Assembly: GCF_024323335.1 (NCBI RefSeq)
Contig: NC_066583.1
Coordinates: forward strand, 365,859,877-365,923,876
Source of the DNA: Lathyrus oleraceus
Taxonomy: Eukaryota > Streptophyta > Magnoliopsida > Fabales > Fabaceae
Direction: 5' to 3'
Length of the DNA stretch: 64,000 nucleotides
Every line of letters starts with the position of its first letter. The stretch's first letter is position 1. Of the stretch, positions 10,901 to 21,477 are shown in pieces. Made by a program: the position numbers and the translations under genes. The notes under the pieces were generated by a model that ran no database searches, had not been told where the DNA came from, and worked only from the letters and a program-made list of their open reading frames with translations.

Positions 10901-12363
10901 CATAAGCTCCAGATCACTTCCTCTACACTTCCTTTGAAGCTTTGAGCAAAAATGAATGGTTGAAACTTCTTGAATCCACCTCAATTTCCAAAATCCATCG
11001 CCATGTTCATGCTCTTGATCTGCTCAAATTCTGGCTGAATTGCTCCAACCAATGGATGATTCTTGCTCAGTGAAGCATGAGGATCAAGAATATCCAATAA
11101 TATTTGAGGCTTGTGTGAAGAAAAATGCAAATCGAAGAGAGAGAATTTTTGGAGAGTTTCTTGAATTTTGATCTAAAAAGTTCTGTTATTGCAGCTATGA
11201 TTAGGGTTTGGCCTTTTATACTTCATGCTAATGACCATGCTAATCCTCTTTTCCATGTATTAATCATGATTAGTGAGTATTGAAGCAAATTGCAAAAATG
11301 TACATTAAGCTAGCATGTCCATAATGCACGTGTTCTTTCCCATGCTGAGCTTCCAATTCACTCAAAATTATCTAAGGGTCAAGATTTGAAGATTGGTTTG
11401 CTTGTACCTTAAGCCAAAAATGAATGTTGAATATTTTCTTCAATTTGCACATGTGTGAAATAATGAACATTTTAACCATGATTCCTTTGCACAATTGGGC
11501 CAAATGATGTCAATTTGAGATGTCTTGAACATGAGAAGCATTTTGCAAAAAGAATGAACCAATTTGGAGCATTGTATCAAAAGTTATGCCATTTTGAATT
11601 TCCATGTACACCTTGTGATCAAATGATCATAACTTCTCAACCATTCATCATATGGACATGAATTAGGACTTTTTGGAAAGGGGAGACAAAGATCTACAAC
11701 TTTCATGTTCACCAAAAATCCATTTGAAACATCCTTGATATTTAAAAGTCAAGTTGAATGTGAACCAAAAACTTGCCAAATTTGGAAACTTTGAATTAAA
11801 GGTCATTTTCCATTTTTAATAACTTTTGCCATGACCTTTGAATCTTCAATATGGATGTTTAGAATGATAAATAGACCCCGTTTGAACATGATTGAGGTGT
11901 CTCAACTCATTTCCCCACCTCATAGCCTTCAGTTGACTGCACAATTGACTTTTGATCCACAAATGACCTTGAAATGTATTGATTAACTTGAGCCTCTACC
12001 ACTTGGTGAAATTGCTTCAAAATGAAACCCTAGCTCATGTAAGCTCCTTATAATAATCATGTGATCCTCATACCAAGGAAATACCTCATCTCTTGCACAA
12101 AGGATCTTCTTGAAGCTCTTGACCTGGTGATTGCTTAAGCTACAAACAAAAAATGTTAGTGACATATTTTTGTGCTTTTGGTTAGTGAATAAAACAAGAA
12201 AAGCAATGATATACAATTCAAGCATGCTTGGTGATCTCAAACCACTCACAAGAGATCCCTACCCAAAGGGAAAGGGAGCCAAGATGCTCAATGATCCTTG
12301 AGGCTATGCAATGCAATGTTATGGTGCCATGAGGGATATTAGGGACAAAATTGGGGTCTTACA
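7960..12363 (-). repeat. LTR B: 4.4-kb solo Ogre LTR inserted in LTR A
   Basis: The plus strand opens TGTAGCGGGGTATTC and closes GGGGTCTTACA, i.e. TG...CA in sense, flanked by AACAA on both sides. No coding sequence or PBS lies inside, so it is a clean solo LTR left by LTR-LTR recombination. Its ends match LTR A, C, O1 and O3. The middle (about 8750-10540) looks unlike the other copies by eye: it lacks the AGCGCTATGTTAAGC box. A TATA box is at 11211-11220 and a leader hairpin at 10547-10560. Confidence 0.9.
11211..11220 (-). promoter_or_regulatory. LTR B TATA box
   Basis: Minus-strand TATAAAAGGC, about 1.1 kb from the sense start of the LTR and in the same relative position as TATA boxes in LTR A, O1 and O3. 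It is the likely core promoter at the U3/R boundary. Confidence 0.65.
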
Positions 12364-12368
12364 AACAA
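12364..12368. repeat. Target-site duplication of LTR B, right copy (AACAA)
   Basis: The second AACAA, directly after the LTR B terminus; LTR A sequence resumes at 12369. Confidence 0.9.
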
Positions 12369-13680
12369 GTCAAACAATTTTTTTTGGTATTTTTGAATTA
12401 AAAATAAATGCAAAAATAAAATGGACAAAATATGGTCAAACCTCAAATTCAATTCAAATCAACTTCAACAAGTCCAATTAAATTCTCATAGGTCTAACAT
12501 GGTCAAACAAGCTTTGGCAAATTTTTTCAACAATTTTTGAAATCAGAAACTATTTTAAAACAATTAAAAACAATTAAAAACAATAAAAATAACACAATAT
12601 GAATTAAAATATCAAACCAATTAAGAAATTGATGAGACCATTTTTCATTAACTTATCATGATACATATGTGTTAGGAAAATATTTTTGGAATTTTCAGAT
12701 ATCAAAAAGTATTTTAAAATGAATTAAAACTATTAAAAACCAAATAATTCACAAAAAATATTAAATGAAGTCACAAAAATAATTAAAAATCAAAATATGA
12801 AACTAGATTTTTCAAGAAAATTTTTGGCATTGGTCTCATATTTTTGTGACTTCAAATAAAATATTTATGAATTTTTGAAAATAAAAGGAATTAAATGGAA
12901 TTAATCAGAAAATAGGAAAATAGCAAAAATGCGCAGCCATAGGATCCTTTCATTAATTGACATGGCATTGATCTGAGGGTTCAGAGGCGCGGTCACACGA
13001 AAGACCAAAGTCAAGCGCGCTACATATGGAATTAAAATAAGTCATAACATTGGAAGGCTGGGATTAAAACAGTTGAGAGTGATCCAATGGTTCTAAGGCT
13101 CCCACGTGGGGATGGTGGTGGAAACCACCATCTTCTCCGGCGATCTAACCAGATCCGGCCACCACGCACAGGGAATCAAACCTCAATGAAAATGAAAAAG
13201 GAAGGTATCAAAATGAAGCTGAGGTGATGTACATCACCCTTGTGACCATAGATCCTCCTCAAAGTTCCTATTTAAAGAGAAACATGAGCTTGAAGATCAT
13301 GGTGCTTGATCTGAAATGGCACGATTTGCAGAAGTAAGACCACCACTGACCTGCCTCATGTGAGAGGACTTCAGAAAACAGCACAAACCAAAGAAATTCA
13401 CATCATATAGCAAGATCTAGATCCAGAAAAATTGAGGTTCTACCTCTGGAATGCAACTTCAAACAGCACGAATTGTCCAAGCTCTTGATCCAATTTTGAT
13501 CTGGAAGTGTGATGATGATGCAAGGTTAAGGAATTGAGCTGTGAAGATCAACTAATGATGTTGAAATTCAAGCTTGAAATTGAAAATGAAAACTGAAAAT
13601 TCCTTTGGTGAGGGTTTGGTTTTCAATTCAGCAGCGTTTCAGATCTCCTTATGGTTACCATTTGAATGAGATTGCACTTC

Positions 13681-13688
13681 TATTTATA
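13681..13688 (-). promoter_or_regulatory. LTR A TATA box
   Basis: Minus-strand TATAAATA in CTATAAATAGAAG, aligned with TATAAATA boxes in the O1 (33003-33010) and O3 (42917-42924) LTRs. Confidence 0.65.
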
Positions 13689-14690
13689 GCTGGAATGGAT
13701 GCAAGGCAATGCTTGGCTTGTGTGCATGAAACTTGGATCCTCCATGGATGGGCCTGTACAGGCGCATGTGAGGCCTAAGAATGAATGGAAATCCATGCTG
13801 AACTCATATGGAAGTGAATTGGACATGCACAAGGGACTGCACAAGCTTGCACACGAAGTTTCAAAGTAAAATGCAACAATGACCATAAACATTAAGCTCT
13901 TTGAAAATCACTCATGGAAAGTCAAAAAAAATAATGTGAGTAATGGTTAGAAAGCCCTTGAAATGAGGAACAAAAGTCATGTTAGGCCAAAATTCATTTG
14001 GAGTTTGGAAATTTATGAAAACTGGCTATGAAGTTTTGGGTACAAAACATGTCTAGGTTCCCTTTGAAATTTTTTACCAAAAGCTAGCAACTTCAAGCCC
14101 CTATGTTTTAATGATGCAAGCCTGAAATGGAAACACCTCCAACATAAAAGTTGTAGATATTTTCAAGCTTATAAATTTAGACTTAAATTTTGCCTCATTT
14201 GGATTTTTCATGAGAAAGTTATGGGCACTTGAAGTTAGGCATTTTTCAAATTCAATGACCTTGGTCCAAAGTGACCTATAATGTTTTGTATTATCATATG
14301 TGTTTATTTTAGGATTATGAAATTTTGTCCAACATAACATCTGAATTAGACATCTTAAGCTTTCCAATGCAAATGGTCTTACCTCAAAATCATAAAAATT
14401 AAGGAAGTTAGGTCCTTGGGAAGTTGACCTATAATTAGGGTTTTAGTCAAAATGACCTATAATGTTTTGAAATGAATGATGACCTTACAAGTTTTAAAAT
14501 GGATTTTTGATGAAAATAAAAGTTGTTCATATGGTTCTTAAGAACATTTTTTCTCTTGGGGTCATCTTCATTTGACAAACACATCAAAAGTTGTATCTCA
14601 GTGATCCTCAGTTTAGTCAGATGACTTGACTAGTCAACTTCTCAAGGCCAAACTTCAAATCTTGATGAATGAATGATTGATGATTCTCAC

Positions 14691-15952
14691 TATCATCCTT
14701 TTGGTGGTAATAAGTTATGTTGTTTAATCTTACATTCATCCTTTTGATGATGGTAATTGTCGACTTATTATCATCCTTTTGGTGGTAACAAGTGTTGTCG
14801 TTTAATCTTACATTTATCCTTTTGGTGATGGTAATTGTCGACTTACTATCATCCTTTTGGTGGTAACAAGTTTTGTTGTTTAATATTACATTCATCCTTT
14901 TGGTGAATGGCGACCTCCACAAATTACTTGTTTACCGTCATCCTTTTGGTGTCGGCGATCCTTGTGGTGATAGGAATCCTTGTTATTTTGGTTCAACCAT
15001 CATCCTTTTGTTGATGGTGACCTCTGTTATTATGTCTAATCAACATCCTTCTAGTGATATCGTCCAGTTCGATCTAAACATCATCCTTTTGGTGATAGAG
15101 ACTCTGGAGTTTGGTTTAAGCTATCATCCTTTTGGTGATTGTGACCTAGGGAAAGTCCAACCCTACTTCCATCCTTTCGGTGTCAGTGATATTTGAAGTT
15201 ATTGACTTATTATCATCCTTTTGGTGGTAACAAGTTTTGTTTTGATCTTACCTTCATCCTTTTGGTGATGGTGACCATTAAAGTTGTGACTTATTATCAT
15301 CCTTTTGGTGGTAACAAGTTTTGTGTTTTGATTTTACCTTCATCCTTTTGGTGATGGTGATCATTTGAGTTGTTGACATATTATCATCCTTTTGGTGGTA
15401 GCAAGCTTTGTTGTTTGTTTTTACCTTCATCCTTTTGGTGATGGTGGTTGATGACTTGTTATCATCCTTTTGGTGGTAAAAAATTCTGTTATTTGATCTT
15501 ACCTTCATCCTTTTGGTGATGGTGACCGTTAAAGTTATTAACTTATTACCATCCTTTTGGTGATAACAAGTTTTGTTTAGTCTTACCTTCATCCTTTTGG
15601 TGACGGTGATCATTAAAGTTATTAACTTATTATCATCCTTTTGGTGGTAACAAGTTTTGTTATTTAATTTTACCTTCATCCTTTTGGTGATGGTGATTGT
15701 TGACTTATTATCATCCTTTTGGTGGTAACAAGTTTTATTGTATGATAATACATTCATCCTTTTGGTGATGGTGATTGTTGACTTATTATCATCCTTTTGG
15801 TGGTAACAAGTTTTGTTGTTGATCATACCTTCATCCTTTTGGTGATGGTGATCATTTGAAGTTTGTGACTTATTATCATCCTTTTGGTGACTTATTATCA
15901 TCCTTTTGGTGACTTATTATCATCCTTTCGGTGATAACAAGTTTTGAAGTTT
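14691..15952 (+). repeat. Minisatellite array in O2 3' UTR (78-85 bp dimers)
   Basis: About 30 copies of a core TCATCCTTTTGGTG(G/A)T, alternating between a TATCATCC...GGTAACAAG half and a TTCATCC...GATGGTGA half. Full dimers recur every 78 bp at the left end (14691, 14769, 14847) and about every 84 bp later (15211, 15295). The middle is more diverged (14940-15200), and the right end has collapsed to short units. The array directly precedes the 3' LTR, where Ogre 3' UTRs are known to breed satellite repeats. Minus-strand open stretches here simply translate the repeat (HHQKDDNKS) and are not genes. Confidence 0.92.
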
Positions 15953-17381
15953 TTTTCTTATTCGGTTAGTCAAATAGTTGTCATTCCCATCCACCTAAAC
16001 AAAATTAAATCAATTCATTCTCATAACAATGGAACGAAAATGGAAGATGGTTTTGAGTTTTCAACTCTTCTCCTCGATTGTTTGAATACGAGTTTTCTTA
16101 CTCGGTCAGTTAGACAATCGTCGTTTCTTTACAAACCTTAAACCAAGATTAAATCAAATTATTTTCATAATAACAAAATAAAAAGGAGATGATTTTGAGC
16201 CTTCAACTTCTCTCCTCAGTTGTTTGAATACGAGTTCTCTTACTCGGTTAGTCGAACAACTGTCATTTTTTCACAAACTTATACCGTAAGTCAAATCATT
16301 TTCAATCAAAACTATATGAAAAAGGAGATGGTCTTGAGTCTTCGATTCCTCTCCTCAAATGCTTGGATATGAGTTGTCTTACTCAGCCATTCAAGTATTT
16401 GTCGTCATTCTAAAATACATCAACCATACATAAACCCATTTTCATAATTAAGGATGAAAAAGAAAGTGGTCTAGAGTCTTCTATTCCCTTTTTCGGCTAT
16501 TAGGGTACGAGTTGTCTTACTCGACTATTCGAGTAATCGTCATCCATTTAAAATACCTTAACTATTATCAATTAATTTTCATAATTAAGAATGAAAAGGG
16601 AAATGGTCTAGAGCCTTCGATTCCTCTCCTCGACTATTAGGATACGAGTTGTCTTACTCGACTATCCGAGTAATCGTCATCCAACCAAAATATCTCAACA
16701 CAACAAATCTATCTTTTCCCGCCCTCGTGCGATCGAAACAAATCAAACAAGACATTAAACATATTAACTCAACTTGTCACCCCCGTGTGACCAGAACCTT
16801 TCTTCAAAACAACACTGTTAATCCTTTCTAATGCGCATAACAAACTAGTGCTAGAGCCTCCACCGAGAGTAGACAAGCCAAAGTTTAGCCTTTAGAACTC
16901 CGTCCTACACAGTCGTTCATAAAACAAAGCACACCAATTAATTGTAGTTCCCCGAACTACGAATGCTTTGATTTCCTTATTGCACCATAAGGATACGTAG
17001 GCTGGAGATTGTTGTATCTTCGCGAGCACACTAATAAAAAAACCTCCCTTTTCCCCCTTCTGAGGTTCCCATCCATCTCTATTTTTCAAACCTTTAATCA
17101 CTCGAAGAAAACAAACAACATAAGTTAACATTCAAATCGCAAATTGAACTAAAATGTTCCCATTGAGTACAACGGACGTGAGGGGTGCTAATACCTTCCC
17201 CTTGAGTAATCAACTCCCGAACCCGAATATGGTTGCGACGACCATTATTCTATTTTTTAAATGTTTTATCGATATTTTCCTATTCCTTCATTGGAATGAA
17301 TAAGGTTCAGTGGGGAATCTGTTCGAATTAACATTTTTCCGCGTCCATCGCGAGGGATCGTATTTTTTTCGAGGTGCGACA
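15953..17381 (+). repeat. O2 3' LTR, lacking its first ~2.55 kb
   Basis: Homology with the left LTR begins at TTTTCTTATTCGG (left 4050) and runs 944 bp to 16896. It then continues alone through the LTR end to GAGGTGCGACA at 17381. The unique terminal part holds the conserved block GGGGTGCTAATACCTTCCCC (about 17182-17202), which resembles the U5 block of the O1-type LTRs. The LTR start and PPT are missing, so tandem array and LTR are joined by a deletion. Confidence 0.88.
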
Positions 17382-17386
17382 GAAGG
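17382..17386. repeat. Target-site duplication of O2, right copy (GAAGG)
   Basis: Matches 1497-1501; O1 protease sequence resumes right after it. Confidence 0.95.
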
Positions 17387-17694
17387 TCCACTTCACCAAT
17401 AATTGTTTTGCGTGAACCGTCAAAAGCTTTGACGATTACACATCTATACCTCATGGGCGCTCCTTGATATGATAGCTTTGACAGAGTTGACTTTGGCAGC
17501 ACATTCAGTGACGACCCGGTGTCAACAAGCACATTAGACAAAGCATCATCTATGCAATTCATAGAGATATGCAAAGCAAAGTTATGATTTCTACCCTCCT
17601 CAGGGAGTTCTTCATCACAGAAACTAAGATTGTTACAGGAAGTGATGTTAACCACAATATGATCGAATTGATCCACCGTAACATCATGTTCCAC
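17387..17694 (-). pseudogene. O1 protease, catalytic part
   Basis: Retropepsin segment with a conserved lead (EHDVTVDQFDHI, SFCDEELPEEG) and the active-site motif LVDTGSSLNVLPKS intact, about residues 57-70 of the open stretch beginning at 17694. It would cleave the Gag-Pol precursor. The chain is interrupted after GEVDLL by O2; the reading frame runs on into the O2 LTR and stops, which has no meaning. The other half is at 946-1496. It connects upstream to the gag linker across a frameshift near 17695-17720. Confidence 0.88.
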
Positions 17695-18605
17695 AAATTT
17701 TTGCTCAAGAACTTTTTGTAGTGCGCTTCTGAATTCATAAGCAGAGACAATACTGAAATTTTTGAGGGGGTTTGAAGAAGCTGCTCCACCATATTGAACT
17801 CGCTCTTTTTAATCAGACGAAGTATCTCATCATCATCATTAGCCTTCAAATTGTTGGATTCACCAGACTGACCTTTTGAAGCACTAACCGGATCTACAAC
17901 AGGCACTTCCACTTTCTTACTAACAGTTGACTCTTTTTTATCTTTTGGGAACACCGGCCCAAACACACAACCACTTCGGGTCACCTTGGTAACATCAGCA
18001 ATGATCACTACAGAGCTGGTCGTAGGCAACGAGACCTCTTGACCATCCTTCATCATTGTTGCATTGTACTGATATGGAACAGCTTTATCGGATGAATACG
18101 GGACTGGACCCGCTAACCGTATGACCAACGACGATATCGATATGTTGCTGATGCTGTTACTGTTATTACTATCGTATTGAATCACCACTCTCTCGAGATT
18201 CTTGAAAATGGGCACTATGACATTCACATCGTCATCTACATGACAGGATTGAACAATTTGAATCATGCCTTCATCCATCAACCACTGGATGTCCCTTTTC
18301 ACAACCTCACAACCTCTCGGGTTGACACTACAAATAGCACAACCATCATGGTCGTGCTCACAATCACTCACCATACAAATGTCCTTATGCATTGCCACTA
18401 AGGACCTCCGAATAAAACGAACATCAAACACTTTAAACTCCCCAGGACAACCGTCCACCATATTAATAGAAGAATTCCCATGAGCGGGCAATGGATTTGC
18501 TTTCACGTTGGGTGCACGGTCCTCGAAGGACACTATTCCACTCTTTATCAGCTTTTGAACCTCATACTTGAGCGGATAGCAGTTCTCAATGTAATGTCCG
18601 GGTGC
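17695..18605 (-). pseudogene. O1 gag-protease linker region
   Basis: Open from 18533, reading FEDRAPNVKANPLPAHGNS, a Cys/His-rich CEHDHDGCAICSVNPRGC segment, then an acidic linker and NMVEQLLQTPSKISVLSLLMNSEA. A small deletion follows, shifting the frame compared with O3 (EAHREALQKLL). The region joins the gag zinc-knuckle zone to protease in all three Ogre copies here. The CxxxxxxCxxC cluster is conserved in O1, O3 and O4; its role is unknown to me. Confidence 0.8.
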
Positions 18606-19561
18606 TCATTGGTGAAAAGCACAACGGAGTTCCGGTTTGTACCACCGTGGAAGTTGTTCTGGAATTTGTGGAGGGTTTCTTTGTTGGAGTAGGTTCTTGA
18701 GAACCAAATATGGGTATAGTTCAGCGTACGTCATAGGAATCGGGTCAAAAGAGACCTTCTTCCTCTCAAAGTTTTGTTGATGGTGATTGTTGGTATTGTT
18801 ATTGTTGTAGGTGTTTGTTCGTTGTTGTGGTTGTTGCTGTTGACGTTGTTGTTGTTGAATTGGTGTTGATTGACTGTTCGAAAATACTGGAATTACTGAA
18901 GATACTTGATGATCGTTTTGACGGGATGGTTGATTCTTTTTTATATGAGGCCTTCTCTGCCTCTCATTAGAAATTGCATTAGCTTCACTATCTTTCTTCT
19001 TCCTAAAACTGCTGCCATATCTCTTACTTGATGATGCTTCCTCCTTTGACAAACGTCCTTCTCGGACACCTTCCTCAAGCCTCATCCCCATATTTACCAT
19101 TTCGGTAAATTCACTGGGGCACTGGCAATCATACGTTCATAATAAAATGAACTCAGGGTCTTCAAAAAGATCTTTGTCATCTCCTTCTCTTCTAAAGAAG
19201 GAGTGATCTGAGCAACCAATTCTCTCCACCTTTGCGCATACTCTTTGAATGTCTCTTTATCCTTCTGAGACATAGATCTCAGTTGGTCTCTATCAGGCGC
19301 CATATCCATGTTGTACTTATATTGTTTGACAAAAGCTTCTCCCAAGTCGTTGAAAGTGCGAAAGCTTGCACTGTCCAACCCCATATACCAACGGAGCGCA
19401 CACCGATCAAACTGTCTTGGAAGTAGTGTATCAATAGTTGATCGTTGTCAGTTTGGGTAGACATCTTGCAGGCATACATCACTAGATGGCTGAGCGGACA
19501 TGTGCTCCCTTTGTATTTTTCAAAATCAGGCACTTTGAACTTCACTGGAATCTTCACATTA
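18606..19561 (-). pseudogene. O1 gag core (Retrotrans_gag-like)
   Basis: Pieces in different frames cover the capsid-like domain (FNDLGEAFVKQYKYNMDMAP, then DKETFKEYAQRWRELVAQ), a Gln/Asn-rich tract, and a CAFH...H...C zinc-knuckle-like motif at the C end. An opal stop interrupts the knuckle (HQ then TGA, where the intact codon would be Gly). Frameshifts lie near 19100 and 19290-19380. At 19561 the sequence jumps to the gag N-terminus, about 370 bp shorter than O4, so the Pro-rich segment is deleted. Gag would form the particle that packages the RNA. Confidence 0.85.
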
Positions 19562-19733
19562 CAGGTGTTAGAGAAGATTGACTCTAAGAAGCCAACACTG
19601 ACTCCATCATGGTAGTCAGTCGAGCAATCTTGTTCTCTTGCTCAAGATGTTCCATTATTCTCAGATGATTGGCGCGAGTGTTGTACCGATGAGTCAGCTT
19701 GGTTGAAGCATAAAAGAAACACCAATGAGACAT
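19562..19733 (-). pseudogene. O1 gag N-terminus
   Basis: Translation from Met at 19733 gives a stretch ending KLTHRYNTRANH, then an EHLEQEN coiled-coil-like segment, matching O4 (61149 onward) and the plus-strand block at 41028. It stops in frame after MMESVLAS and is fused by deletion to the gag core at about 19561. Confidence 0.8.
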
Positions 19734-19759
19734 CTGGCGAAAGAGAAACCTGCTTATGC

Positions 19760-19764
19760 AAATT
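19760..19764. repeat. Target-site duplication of C1, left copy (CAAAT)
   Basis: CAAAT before TGAAATTCTGG; the partner is at 27309-27313. O4 carries the unoccupied site near 61170 (TATGCAAATGATGCATG). Confidence 0.95.
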
Positions 19765-20864
19765 GAAATTCTGGTATCAGATATAAGATGTCGAAGGTAA
19801 TGTCACGACACTGATATCTGGTTATAAACAATGGATAAACAGAAACAAAATGGTAAAGCAAATAACACAAGCAATTGTTAACCCAGTTCAGTGCAACTCA
19901 CCTACGTCTGGGGGCTACCAAGCCAGGAAGGAAATCCACTATTATAGAATTAGTTCAAAGACTATTCGTACACTTCACCAAGTTACAGTCTTTCTCACCT
20001 AATCTCTACCCGTGAAATTTCTACCTAAGCACTCTTAGATATGAGAACCCACTCACTTCCCTTACAATCACACACCTGTGATTGATAACAGTAATCCCTT
20101 GTGAAAAGCAAATACTTTTCAATTACAATATTCTTGATTTTACTTCATAGTTTCAATCAAGAAGACACACTCTTGATCTTGCTTCAAAGCTTTGATCAAG
20201 AAGACAAATCAGTCCAATTCAATCATCAATGGATGACTTGAATGACCTACAGACACAAACCCTAGCTCTCTCTCTAAATTTTGCTCAGTCTTGGTTGTGT
20301 GTACAATCAGGTTTTCTAAGTCCCTTTTTATAGAAGTATTGGACACCTTGAAAACCCTAGATATATTTTCCAATCAAATCTTTTCATATCAGCTGTAAAG
20401 ATCTCCTTGGAAAATAAACAAATCTGGTTGATGTCCCTGATAGAGTGCACCAGCTAGCCATATCTTCAATCAACCAATGATTGCCACTAATTGTGCAATC
20501 ACAAAACACCAGACATTCATACTGAATGTTCTGTGTACAAGATGTCAAGACATCGGGTCTGACATCTGGAAAAATCCTGCATAATCCAGTTTCCTTTTAT
20601 AGCAGGTACAACCATATCAATTACCATGACAATGAGTATGTCAACTGAAACAATCCTGCAACATATGTCTTCCATTTCAGCTCCAGCAGGTACAACCAAT
20701 ATCAGAAGCCTTGTCAATGTCTGTGGCATTCTGAAACAATCCTGCTTGCATATGTTCTTCATCTTCAGCAGGTACATAGGATATCTCATTTTAAGACATC
20801 ACACAAGACATCTTGTGAACACTCTTTATTTTACCAAAATTGCTGCCAACTCTTAGAATCAACA
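19765..20864 (-). repeat. C1 3' LTR (1100 bp)
   Basis: Sense start TGTTGATTCTAAGAG at 20864 and sense end CCAGAATTTCA at 19765. It pairs with 26208-27308 at roughly 97% identity by eye. The U3 contains three diverged copies of a block with AGCAGGTAC and GAAACAATCCTGC boxes (about 20575-20780). Plus-strand open stretches within it are chance. Confidence 0.95.
20323..20332 (-). promoter_or_regulatory. C1 3' LTR TATA box
   Basis: Minus-strand TATAAAAAGG, about 530 bp into the LTR, identical in the 5' LTR (26767-26776). Confidence 0.7.
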
Positions 20865-20880
20865 AACTCCCCCTTTGGCA
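20865..20880 (-). promoter_or_regulatory. C1 polypurine tract
   Basis: Minus-strand GCCAAAGGGGGAGTT abuts the 3' LTR start, the correct place for plus-strand DNA priming. Confidence 0.9.
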
Positions 20881-21477
20881 AATTTTGGCTAAAACATATA
20901 TTTGTCCTTTTTGTTCACAAGTTAAACTATTAGCAGTTAAACCACATAACAGTAGTTTAATCAGCAGCAGAAGAAAAACAATTACTAGCTATGGCTACTA
21001 GTAATACACATATGCACAAGGGTACTTCTCCTCCCCCTGAATCTATGCACTAAACAACAGAATTACTAGTTATGGATGCAACTAGTAAGACACACAAATG
21101 CACAATACACCATGGTACTTCTTCTCCCCCTAAATCTGTGCATTCATCAAAACCAGCTACTGAAATCTCCAGCACCTGTACCAGCCAGAATGTCATACTG
21201 ACATCTGCTTTAACAACAACACCTGTGCACCATATCAGACATCTGTAAACATACAACCCTACTGTTGTAGCACTTGTGCACTTCTTCCAATAATAGATGT
21301 CCTCCAGTCCAGCCACATCCAACTTCCATAACAGCACTTCTCCCCCTTTTTAGTCAAAATTGACCAAAGGTGAGCAAATCTTATAGCATCTTTACACTCC
21401 TTACCTCTTTCACCATACCATTCCTCACCTATCTTCAAACTCTTTTTGTGAGAACTAACCACACACCCCTTTGATTG
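20881..21477 (-). other. C1 3' non-coding region with extra PPT-like tracts
   Basis: About 600 bp after the pol stop without a supported gene. Minus-strand AGGGGGAG recurs at 21031-21038, 21124-21131 and 21340-21347, in addition to the PPT itself. Two of these lie in a diverged duplication of about 90 bp (ACTAGTAA...GCACA...GTACTTCT on the plus strand). Multiple PPTs are a described Sirevirus trait. Confidence 0.75.

Larger units (their letters stand above)
5923..14690 (-). repeat. LTR A: O1-type Ogre LTR in O2, split by LTR B and truncated
   Basis: On the plus strand it opens TGTAGTGGGGTATTC at 5923 (the sense 3' end of the LTR), runs to 7959, resumes after LTR B at 12369, and stops near 14690 where the tandem array begins. 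It lacks roughly the first 600 bp of the sense LTR, judged from the O1 LTR. It shares with O1 and O3 LTRs the conserved U5 block, the AGCGCTATGTTAAGCAAT box (about 7506), repeated GACCTATAATGT boxes (14271-14470) and a TATA box (13681-13688). No internal element sequence is attached, so it is a truncated solo LTR or the remnant of a lost element. Confidence 0.8.
1502..17381 (+). mobile_element. O2: second-family Ogre element, internally gutted, inserted in O1 protease
   Basis: Bounded by TG...CA termini and a perfect 5-bp duplication. Order on the plus strand: 5' LTR (truncated at its 3' end), 5' UTR, a scrap of gag, foreign LTRs A and B, a 3'-UTR tandem array, and a 3' LTR truncated at its 5' end. 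No protease, RT, RNase H or integrase remains. The left LTR keeps LTR bases 1 to about 3492 and the right LTR keeps about 2549 to 3977, so the complete LTR would be near 3.98 kb. The 944 bp shared by both show only a handful of mismatches, suggesting a young insertion despite heavy loss. It is assigned to Ogre from its LTR ends, its gag homology and its repeat-rich 3' UTR. Confidence 0.85.

Noticed and set aside
15278..15901. 207-codon minus-strand frame rich in HHQKDDNKS repeats (also 14617-14922)
   Set aside because: It is the translation of the 78-85 bp minisatellite; frames stay open only because the unit lacks stops in that phase.
14691..15952. CRISPR-like pattern of short repeats and spacers
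   Set aside because: Units are degenerate, spacers are themselves repeated, there are no cas genes, and the setting is a plant retroelement 3' UTR.
17266..17386. Protease frame continuing past the O2 boundary
   Set aside because: The last ~40 codons are O2 LTR sequence read by chance, not protease.
20626..20856. 76-codon plus-strand frame repeated at 27070-27300
   Set aside because: Lies antisense in both C1 LTRs; duplicated only because LTRs are duplicated.
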